This document shows positions 57,370-64,000 of a DNA stretch of 64,000 bases, in pieces (position 1 is the first letter of the stretch; each line of letters opens with the position of its first letter). Both the position numbers and the translations under genes were made by a program. The notes under the pieces are model-generated. The model had not been told where the DNA came from and did no database searches. It was given only the letters and a program-made list of their open reading frames with translations. The DNA lies in the NCBI RefSeq assembly GCF_000153205.1, contig NZ_CH672427.1, forward strand, positions 1,900,541-1,964,540. The letters run 5' to 3'. This DNA comes from Nitrococcus mobilis Nb-231 (GTDB lineage: Bacteria; Pseudomonadota; Gammaproteobacteria; Nitrococcales; Nitrococcaceae).

Positions 57370-58358
57370 AGATCGCGCCCCGCTTGCCGCATGCCCTCGC
57401 AGCCAGTGCCGGCCTATGCCTGCTCGCGGTCAGCCCGGCACAATCTTCCCCAGCATCGACACCCACCACCGGGGCCGGCAGCACCGCCGCAGCGGCGACC
57501 CCCAACAGACCGGCCCGAGCGAGGACACACGCCGATACAGCCTCGACCTTCACGCCCCCGGCTGAGAAGGACATTCCACAAGGTCCGATGGGTGAGATGA
57601 TCCGCAAGGGCCTGGCAATCTTCGTGGACACGCCAACTCACGCCGGAGACTATGTCGGCGACGGGCTGTCCTGCAGCAACTGCCACCTGGATGCCGGCCG
57701 CCGCCCTAATGCGGCACCGCTGTGGGCGGCGTGGCTGCGCTACCCACGCTACCGCAGCAAGAACGAGCACGTGAATACCTTCGTCGAGCGCCTGCAAGGC
57801 TGCTTCAAATACAGCATGAACGGCAAGCCCCCGTCGGCCGACGCGGCGGTGCTCGTTGCCCTGCAAGCCTATGCGTATTGGCTCGCCACCGGCGCGCCGA
57901 CCGGTGTGGACCTAGTCGGCGCGGGCTTTCCCAAGCAAGGCTTCAAACCACCCCAGCCGCCGGACTATGCGCGCGGCCAGCAGGTGTACCAGGAGCAGTG
58001 CGCGCTGTGCCACGGCGACACCGGGCAAGGCCAACGCGTGGCCGGGCGCCACGTATTCCCACCGCTGTGGGGAGCGGATTCGTTCAACTGGGGCGCCGGT
58101 ATGCAGCAACTCGACAATGCCGCCGCCTTCATCAAGGCGAACATGCCCTTGAGCCGCGGCGGCACGCTAAGCGACCAGGCGGCCTGGGACGTGGCCTATT
58201 TCATGAACAGCCACGAGCGCCCGCAGGACCCACGCTTTACCGGCTCGGTCGCCGAAACGCGCAAGCGATATCACGCCACGCCGATGTCGCTGTACGGCGT
58301 CGAGATCAATGGCCACCTGCTCGGCTCGACACCGACAGCCCGCCGCGACAACAAGTGA
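57366..58358 (+). CDS. tsdA: Thiosulfate dehydrogenase (tetrathionate-forming), diheme
   Basis: The 330-residue product has a signal peptide and a low-complexity Ala/Thr linker. The TsdA pattern then follows: GDGLSCSNCHLDAGRRPNAA (haem 1), PRYRSKNEHVNTFVERLQGCF and KYSMNGKPPSADA. The Cys in LQGCFKYS matches the axial Cys ligand of haem 1 known from Allochromatium vinosum TsdA. CALCHGDTGQG is haem 2. It oxidises thiosulfate to tetrathionate in the periplasm, passing electrons to TsdB. It is the clearest physiological marker in the window. Confidence 0.88.
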   Translation: MKIAPRLPHALAASAGLCLLAVSPAQSSPASTPTTGAGSTAAAATPNRPARARTHADTASTFTPPAEKDIPQGPMGEMIRKGLAIFVDTPTHAGDYVGDGLSCSNCHLDAGRRPNAAPLWAAWLRYPRYRSKNEHVNTFVERLQGCFKYSMNGKPPSADAAVLVALQAYAYWLATGAPTGVDLVGAGFPKQGFKPPQPPDYARGQQVYQEQCALCHGDTGQGQRVAGRHVFPPLWGADSFNWGAGMQQLDNAAAFIKANMPLSRGGTLSDQAAWDVAYFMNSHERPQDPRFTGSVAETRKRYHATPMSLYGVEINGHLLGSTPTARRDNK

Positions 58359-58407
58359 GCGCAACTCATCATCGGCCGGCACGTCGCCGGATCCGCCGCG
58401 CCCGCAC

Positions 58408-59772
58408 TCACAATGCGGCCCGGCGCAGACGCCGCGCGTTGGTGATCACCGACACCGAGCTCAGACTCATCGCGGCGGCGAGCGCCTGGGCCCGCTCGGC
58501 GAGCGCGGAGATCGTGATGTTCGCCTCGGCCATGGACGCGGCGTTGCCGGCGAGCACCGCCCGACCTTCAACCGTACCGCGTACGCCGCGGCCACCTGGG
58601 CGACGATGCGTGCAAGCAGCGTCTCACCCCCCACGTGGGTCGCGCGCATCACGAAGCCACCGTTACCGTTGACGGTCCCGCCGGTCACCGGGTCGCCAGC
58701 CGTCTTTTCCACCGGCACCGGCTCACCGGTGACCATGGATTCGTCCACACTCGAGCGCCCTTCGAGCACCTCACCGTCTACCGGCACTTTCTCGCCGGGG
58801 CGCACGCGCAGCCGATCATCCCGTTGCACCTGTGCCAGATCGATCTCCTCATCGGTGCCGTCAGAGCGGATACGCCGCGCCTTGGGCGGCACCAAATCCA
58901 GCAGTGCCTTGATGGCGCCCGAGGTGCGCTCACGGGCGCGCTGCTCGATCAGCTGCCCAACCAGCACGAGGGTGATGATGACGGCCGCCGCCTCGAAGTA
59001 CAGCGGCACCCCACCGCCGTGCCCCAGGAAAGCCGCGAGCAACGCGGCAGGAAAAACGAGAGCGAACAAGCTGAACAGGAACGCCACACCAGTACCGAGC
59101 CCGATCAGTGTCCACATATTGAAGTTCGCGCCCTTGAGCGACTTCCAGGCACGCACAAAAAAACCGAGCCCCCATAGCAGACGACCGGAACGGTGAGCAC
59201 GAGCTGCACTCAACCGTAGGCCGTGCCGAGCCAACGCTGGAAATGCACCCCCGGCAGCATATCGCTCATGGTGATCAACAGCAGCACGGCGGTGGGCGGC
59301 ACGGCGACCCACAACCGTCGAGTGAAGGCCACGAATTCCGCGCTGGGACCTTCCGCGGCACTGGCGGTGCGCGGCTCGAGGGCCATACCGCACTTCGGGC
59401 AATCGCCCGGCTGGTCCTGCACGACCTCGGGATGCATCGGGCAGGTGTATTCGACCCGGCGCTGTGGCGTTTCGGGTTCGAGCGCCATGCCGCATTTGGG
59501 ACAATCGCCTGGACCCTGCTGGCGCACTTCCGGGTCCGTGGGGCACGGTATACATCCCACCCGAGCCCGCGGTTTGCACAGCCTTCGGTCGCGCTCGACC
59601 TTCCAGGAAACGCTCGGGTTCGGCCAAGAATTTCTCACGGCAACGCGCCGCGCAAAAATAAAATGCCGTCCCATGATGCTCCGCCGTATGCTTCGTCGTG
59701 GCGGGATCGACATTCATGCCGCAGACTGCGGTCCTTAACCGACTTGCGCTCGCTTGCAACACCCGCTTGCAT
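58408..59772 (-). pseudogene. Copper-type P1B ATPase gene with YHS and heavy-metal-binding N-domains, catalytic core deleted
   Basis: The N-terminus holds a YHS domain ([32 protein letters not shown]) and two CPMHPEV...[12 protein letters not shown] repeats. Membrane helices follow, then the actuator domain with TGE ([20 protein letters not shown]). The frame then jumps to a C-terminal [15 protein letters not shown]. The CPC metal site, the DKTGT phosphorylation motif and the nucleotide-binding domain are all absent. At least three frameshifts occur (near 59730, 59548 and 59215). It is a non-functional copper exporter. Confidence 0.85.
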
Positions 59773-59844
59773 TTTTGCTCCTCACCCCAGGTCGTGGTGA
59801 CAGCCGGTTTTGGCCTGCTATTCGCCTCTTGCCATACGCTGCTC

Positions 59845-60309
59845 TCATTTCGGCTCCGGTGCTGCGAGCGAGGCCAGAATCGGGCATTCGGCGGCCGGGC
59901 CTTCGCCCGAGCAACTGGCCGTGAACTCGGCCAATCCGCGCCGCATCCGCTCCAGATCACGGATCTTGGCTTCGACCTCGCGCAAGCGCGCTTCGGTAAT
60001 ACGCCTCGCCTCCGCCGCCCTCGCTCCGGCGCGGTGATGCAGCGAGAGCAACTCGCCGATGTCCTCCAGCGAGAACCCCAGCGCCTGCGCCCGGCGAATG
60101 AAGAGGAGACGCCGTTCGGCCACTTCCCCATACAGCCGGTAGTTGGCCGCGCTGCGCGCGATGGGCGCAATCAAACCCAGGCGTTCGTAATAACGCAGCG
60201 TCTCCGTAGCGACGCCGACCCGGTGGGCCAAAGCGCCGATTCTCACAGCGCGTGCTGTGTCCACGGTAACGCTTACAGCAGCCGATGTAGTAGTGGGCGA
60301 CTCGTCCAT
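59845..60309 (-). CDS. MerR-family heavy-metal-responsive regulator
   Basis: The 154-residue product has the MerR helix-turn-helix [20 protein letters not shown] and [18 protein letters not shown], a dimerisation coiled coil, and a C-terminal [13 protein letters not shown] with two Cys, the metal-binding pattern of the CadR/PbrR/ZntR-like group. It lies 72 bp upstream of the broken copper ATPase in the same direction, so it probably once controlled it. The N-terminal ~20 residues are atypical, and the start may lie internally. Confidence 0.85.
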   Translation of the reverse strand: MDESPTTTSAAVSVTVDTARAVRIGALAHRVGVATETLRYYERLGLIAPIARSAANYRLYGEVAERRLLFIRRAQALGFSLEDIGELLSLHHRAGARAAEARRITEARLREVEAKIRDLERMRRGLAEFTASCSGEGPAAECPILASLAAPEPK

Positions 60310-60328
60310 GGTAGAATTAAACTTTACA

Positions 60329-60341
60329 CATTACTGTAATG
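60329..60341. promoter_or_regulatory. Palindrome CATTACTGTAATG upstream of the MerR gene
   Basis: A 6+1+6 dyad lies 20 bp before the MerR start codon in an AT-rich segment. The position suits an autoregulatory operator. This is an inference from symmetry and location only. Confidence 0.4.
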
Positions 60342-60455
60342 CCAAGAGATTTCCGGCGGCGATCCGAACGGCAACGCCCTTCGCCGCGGCGCAAGCACGC
60401 TCCGCGGGCGCAGGCTATTGCAGTACTGCCGATTGACGGCGGATGCAGAGGGCTT

Positions 60456-61841
60456 TCAGCGCGTCGGATCGCACCACCCGCCGATGCGGGCCGTCATGGC
60501 CTGGGCTTCAGCCGGCCCCCAACTGCCGGGTTCGTAGGCGTAGACCGGTGTTTCCGCCGCGAGCGCGGGATCCACGATCCGCCAAGCGGCCTGTACGCTG
60601 TCGCTGCGGGCAAACAACTCCTGGTCCCCCTTGAGCGCGTCGCCGATCAGGCGCTGGTAGGGCGGCTCGTCGGTCGAAGGATCGCTCGCCACATCCAGCT
60701 CGGTCTGCTGGCCGGCCATGATGTCACCGGGCTGCTTGGTGCGCGCGCCGATCGCGATCTCGATGCGCTCCGGTCCCAAGCGGAAACGCACGTGATTGGT
60801 GTTGGTAGTGACGGGCTCGTTGAAAATATCGTGCGGCAGACGGCGCAGGCGGACCAGGACCTCCTGGGCGCTTGCCGCGAGCTTCTTGCCGGTGCGAATG
60901 AAAAACGGCACGCCGGCCCAGCGCCAGTTATCGATATGCAACTGCAAGGCGGCGAACGTCTCTCGGGTGGAGCTGGGCTTCACACCCTTGATCTTGCGAT
61001 AACCGGTATACTGACCGCGCACCACCTCCTGGGCCGAGAGCGGGCGTATGCCGCGCAGCAGCTTGGCCTTTTCGTCGCGCAGCGACTGCGCATCACTCGC
61101 CGCCGGCGGCTCCATGGCCAGAATGGCGAGCACCTGGAGCAGATGATTCTGCACGACATCACGAATCGCGCCGACCTCGTCGTAGAAGGCGCCACGATCC
61201 TCCACACCGAAGGACTCGGCCAGGTTGATCTGCACGCTCTCCACATAGGCGCGATTCCAGAACGGCTCAAGGAATGTGTTGGCGAAGCGGAAGTAGAGCA
61301 GATTCTGCACCGGCTCTTTGCCGAGAAAATGATCGATACGGAAAACTCGCTCCTCCGGGAAAAAGCGCAGCAGCGTCCGGTCAAGCGCTTGCGCCGAGGC
61401 AAGGTCGCGGCCGAACGGCTTCTCCACTACGACCCGCGCCGTCTTGGCCAGGCGCACCTTGTGCAAGGACTCGATCACACTGGGAAACAGGCTCGGTGGG
61501 ATCGCCAGGTAGCAAAGCGGTCGCTTGCGGCCTTCGAGCCGACGCTGCAGCTCGGTAAAAACCTGATCGTCGCGGTAATCACCGTCGATGTAGTCAAGGC
61601 GCTCCAGCAGGCGCGCCAAGGCGTCCGGGTCGTCGTTCTGACCGTAGTCCTGGAGACTGGTCCGGACTCGCTCACGCAGCCGATCGGCATCCCAGCCGGA
61701 TTTGGCGACACCGATCACCGGCACACCAAGCTCACCGGCCGCCTCGAGCCGGGCCAAGGCCGGAAAGATCTTCTTGTAGGCGAGATCACCGGTGGCGCCG
61801 AAGAGGATCAATGCGTCCGACTGCCCGCTGCGCGCTCCCAT
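60456..61841 (-). CDS. zwf: Glucose-6-phosphate 1-dehydrogenase
   Basis: The product is 461 residues from [20 protein letters not shown] (NADP-binding G-A-T-G-D-L). The substrate-binding [19 protein letters not shown] contains the catalytic His-Lys region, and [11 protein letters not shown] and [11 protein letters not shown] follow. It catalyses the first step of the oxidative pentose phosphate pathway. It lies just downstream of the tal-pgi gene on the same strand; an ATG-started longer frame to 61922 adds a doubtful extension. The long plus-strand frame over it is a shadow. Confidence 0.94.
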   Translation of the reverse strand: MGARSGQSDALILFGATGDLAYKKIFPALARLEAAGELGVPVIGVAKSGWDADRLRERVRTSLQDYGQNDDPDALARLLERLDYIDGDYRDDQVFTELQRRLEGRKRPLCYLAIPPSLFPSVIESLHKVRLAKTARVVVEKPFGRDLASAQALDRTLLRFFPEERVFRIDHFLGKEPVQNLLYFRFANTFLEPFWNRAYVESVQINLAESFGVEDRGAFYDEVGAIRDVVQNHLLQVLAILAMEPPAASDAQSLRDEKAKLLRGIRPLSAQEVVRGQYTGYRKIKGVKPSSTRETFAALQLHIDNWRWAGVPFFIRTGKKLAASAQEVLVRLRRLPHDIFNEPVTTNTNHVRFRLGPERIEIAIGARTKQPGDIMAGQQTELDVASDPSTDEPPYQRLIGDALKGDQELFARSDSVQAAWRIVDPALAAETPVYAYEPGSWGPAEAQAMTARIGGWCDPTR

Positions 61842-62203
61842 CTCAGCCCTCCCGCTTGGCGGCATGGCCGCCGAGTTCGCCAACTTTGGCCGAGCAGCGC
61901 CCATTGCCGAGCGAGGCCGCACGCCGGGTGGCGAAGCACCCAGGCAGCGTGCTCAGCCGCATGGCCAGTGTGGCACCCCGGGGGCGGTCCCTGCGAGCGG
62001 CTCCAATCAGCGTGAGTTGCATCAAGGGAATCTCGAATAACTCCCGAATTCCGTCACTCCGACCTACGCCGGAATCTATTCTCCCTTTTGAAACAGAAAG
62101 ATGGACCCCGACCGCCGGATCGGTGGCTGGGGCAGGCTTCGCCGAGATGACGGAGCGGATAAAGTTTTTTGAGGTCTCCATCACTCATTCTCCGAACGGT
62201 TGT
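61842..62203. other. Interval between tal-pgi and zwf
   Basis: A short palindrome-rich segment lies at 62050-62095 (CACTCCGACCTACGCCGGAAT). A 113-codon minus-strand frame has no recognisable features. No gene is called. Confidence 0.4.
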
Positions 62204-64000
62204 TTATGAGCGAATGCCTGCCGTGCTCAGCAGATCCCCGAGTGTAACCCGGAATACGCGCCGCCCTTGCTCTTCAAGCGCGTGGAAATCGCCGGCGGCC
62301 TGGGCTTGGAAGAGTTGCCCGAACGTATAGGGACGGCCGGGAATCTCCAAATCAGGCTGAACCTCGTCGATCACCTGTATGCAGACACCGTTGGCACGCC
62401 CGCCTTTGTGTAGCTGTCCGGTGGAGTGCAGATAACGCGGACCTAGACCCAGCGTGGTGGCCACCCGTAACCGATCACGCAGAGCCGTGCGCGCGCGCTG
62501 CAGCTGCGCGTAGGGCTCCGAGTCCGTGGCCACGTAGGCCTGAATTGCAAGGTAATCGCCGGGCCGTACCGCTGCGAGCGCTTGCTTGGCGCTCGCAGCG
62601 GGAATGGCGGGGAGGCCCTGCGCAAGCATCTTGCCCGCCGCCTTCTTCGCGGCTTCGACATCGGGTTGGTCGAACGGGTTGATGCGCAGCACTTGCCCCG
62701 CGATCGCGACCGCGAACTCCCAGCGAAAACACTCGGCGCCGATGCCGTAGGGGTCCATGTAGGGAAGACGGATAATCGGATATCCTTGCTCGGCCAGCAC
62801 ATCGAAACTGTCCGTCGCGCCGAGGCTCACGAAAAAGCGGTCTTCACCGTAGACTTCGGGCGGGCCGAGCGGCTCGTCCGCGACGGGCAGAATGCCCACA
62901 CCGTGCTTGCCGGTGGACTCGGCGATCAGCTGTTCCAGCCAGCCACCAAAGCACGCGAGCTGCGCAGGCATGAGCAGCGTCAACTTGTCGCGGCCCTGCT
63001 GAGCGGCATAGCCAAGCGCCGCACCGAGCTGGACGCCCGGGTGCCGTTCGGCCGGTGTATCGGGCTTGCAAGCCGCGATCATCTGTCCCGCGCGGGTCAG
63101 CAGCTCCTCGACGTCCACCCCCAGCAGCGCCGCGGCCACCAGACCGAAGTGAGAGAGCGCGGAGTAGCGCCCCCCGATATCGGGATTGTTGCAGAAGATC
63201 TGACGGAACTTGCGCTCCCGGGCAAGCTTATCGAGCTCGGAGCCACGATCGGTGATCACCGCATACTGCGCCGGATCGGCCACCCGGGACCAAAAATAAT
63301 CGAGGTGACAGCGGGTCTCGAGCGTACCGCCGGACTTCGATGCGAACAGGAACAGCGTCCGATCGAGCGGCAGCTCGTCGGCGGTTTGGTGCACGGTGCG
63401 CGGATGGCTGCTGTCGAGCACGCGCAACTCGAGCCCGCCGGCGCCGGCGAAAGCGTGCTGGAGCACCAGCGCAAACAGGCTCGATCCGCCCATCCCGCAC
63501 CAGAGCACATGAGTCAGACCCGCAGCGCGCACGCCTTCGACAAAAGTTTGCAGACGCGGCACTTCGTCGAGCATCTCGCCCGGCGCATCGAGCCAGCCCA
63601 AGCGGTTGCTGATCTCACTCGGATCCGGCTGCCAGAGCGTGTGATCGCGGCGCCAGATACGCTCGACGGCCTGTTCCTCTGCCAGCGTCTCGATCTGCCG
63701 GCGCACACCGACTTCGAGCGCCCCTAGGTCGTCTTGCTCATAGCCGCTCGCCTCCCGCAGCTGCGCCAGCTTCTTTTCGATCCCCGCGAGCAGTTTGTGA
63801 TAGGAATCGCTGAACTTCCGCTTGCCCTCCTCCTGTAACTCGTCTGCGAGCGCCGTGGTGTCGACACCGGCCTCGTTGATGGCCTCAAGCGTACGCTGCG
63901 CATCACCGCCGTCGGCATCGAGCAACTCGCCCACCGTGCCGCTCTTAGCAAAGGCAAATAGGGTTTCTTCGGGCAGGGTCGCAATCGTATCGGGGGCGGC
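62204..64000 (-). CDS. Bifunctional transaldolase / glucose-6-phosphate isomerase (C-terminal part; 5' end outside window)
   Basis: The frame is open to the window edge. The first residues seen (APDTIATLPEETLFAFAKSG then DADGGDAQRTLEAINEAGVD) are the C-terminus of a transaldolase. A linker leads into a full phosphoglucose isomerase domain: LWCGMGGSSLFALVLQHAFA, LFLFASKSGGTLETRCHLDY and SALSHFGLVAAALLGVD, to the end LLSTAGIRS. The fusion couples two enzymes of hexose/pentose interconversion and sits with zwf, as in some sulfur oxidisers and other autotrophs. The missing transaldolase N-terminus, including the Schiff-base Lys, lies beyond position 64000. Confidence 0.9.
   Translation of the reverse strand, partial: AAPDTIATLPEETLFAFAKSGTVGELLDADGGDAQRTLEAINEAGVDTTALADELQEEGKRKFSDSYHKLLAGIEKKLAQLREASGYEQDDLGALEVGVRRQIETLAEEQAVERIWRRDHTLWQPDPSEISNRLGWLDAPGEMLDEVPRLQTFVEGVRAAGLTHVLWCGMGGSSLFALVLQHAFAGAGGLELRVLDSSHPRTVHQTADELPLDRTLFLFASKSGGTLETRCHLDYFWSRVADPAQYAVITDRGSELDKLARERKFRQIFCNNPDIGGRYSALSHFGLVAAALLGVDVEELLTRAGQMIAACKPDTPAERHPGVQLGAALGYAAQQGRDKLTLLMPAQLACFGGWLEQLIAESTGKHGVGILPVADEPLGPPEVYGEDRFFVSLGATDSFDVLAEQGYPIIRLPYMDPYGIGAECFRWEFAVAIAGQVLRINPFDQPDVEAAKKAAGKMLAQGLPAIPAASAKQALAAVRPGDYLAIQAYVATDSEPYAQLQRARTALRDRLRVATTLGLGPRYLHSTGQLHKGGRANGVCIQVIDEVQPDLEIPGRPYTFGQLFQAQAAGDFHALEEQGRRVFRVTLGDLLSTAGIRS

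Noticed and set aside
60339-62015. 558-codon plus-strand frame
   Set aside because: It lies entirely antisense to zwf, whose protein is unmistakable; long antisense frames are common in GC-rich genes.

Overview
The window looks like the chromosome of a GC-rich gammaproteobacterium, probably a sulfur-oxidising Chromatiales-type organism. The support is the gene order rpsU-yqeY-dnaG-rpoD, metG-rnfB-nth, an HspQ gene, a tsdB-tsdA thiosulfate dehydrogenase pair, and a fused transaldolase/glucose-6-phosphate isomerase next to zwf. The genus cannot be named from the sequence alone.

Layout. 1-10 kb is accessory: the tail of a degenerate ABC ATPase, a DUF2147 protein, an NlpC/P60 lipoprotein, a D-ribulose-kinase-like FGGY kinase, a DinF-type MATE exporter, a decayed toxin-antitoxin pair whose toxin gene carries an expanded hexamer repeat, a small tyrosine recombinase, a broken LuxR regulator and a DUF2235 hydrolase. 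10-21 kb is a graveyard of nested mobile DNA: IS1595 and IS256 scraps, an IS5-type element, a group II intron whose reverse transcriptase is split by a 2.24-kb serine-recombinase element, remnants of a phage/plasmid polyvalent protein, a DUF2280 gene and an IS1634-type transposase.

21.7-46.4 kb is mostly core: tRNA-Ile2, the rpsU-yqeY-dnaG-rpoD operon, tsaD, plsY, folB-folK, a MidA-like methyltransferase, a response-regulator/adenylate cyclase fusion, uppP, cca, an NDUFA9-like protein, a stand-alone encapsulated-ferritin homologue, a TauE exporter, a SprA-like protein, a decayed SNF2 helicase, a CsbD protein, metG, rnfB, nth, a DUF1841 gene and hspQ.

47-53 kb holds a compact metabolic cluster: a glutamine-synthetase-like ligase, an aldehyde dehydrogenase and an iron alcohol dehydrogenase, with a CsbD gene and an ATP-grasp enzyme on the opposite strand. 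The enzyme set fits oxidation of a gamma-glutamylated amino alcohol, but the substrate is unproven. A second copy of the 2.24-kb serine-recombinase element follows at 53.6-55.8 kb, directly downstream of a hicAB pair whose upstream region is a nested inverted repeat.

56.7-64 kb carries tsdB-tsdA, a copper-type P-ATPase gene that has lost its catalytic core, its MerR regulator, zwf and the C-terminal part of tal-pgi. The strongest candidate for an undescribed system is the two-copy serine-recombinase element: matching terminal inverted repeats, three genes, a recombinase frame with no stop codon inside the element, and two copies broken at different positions.
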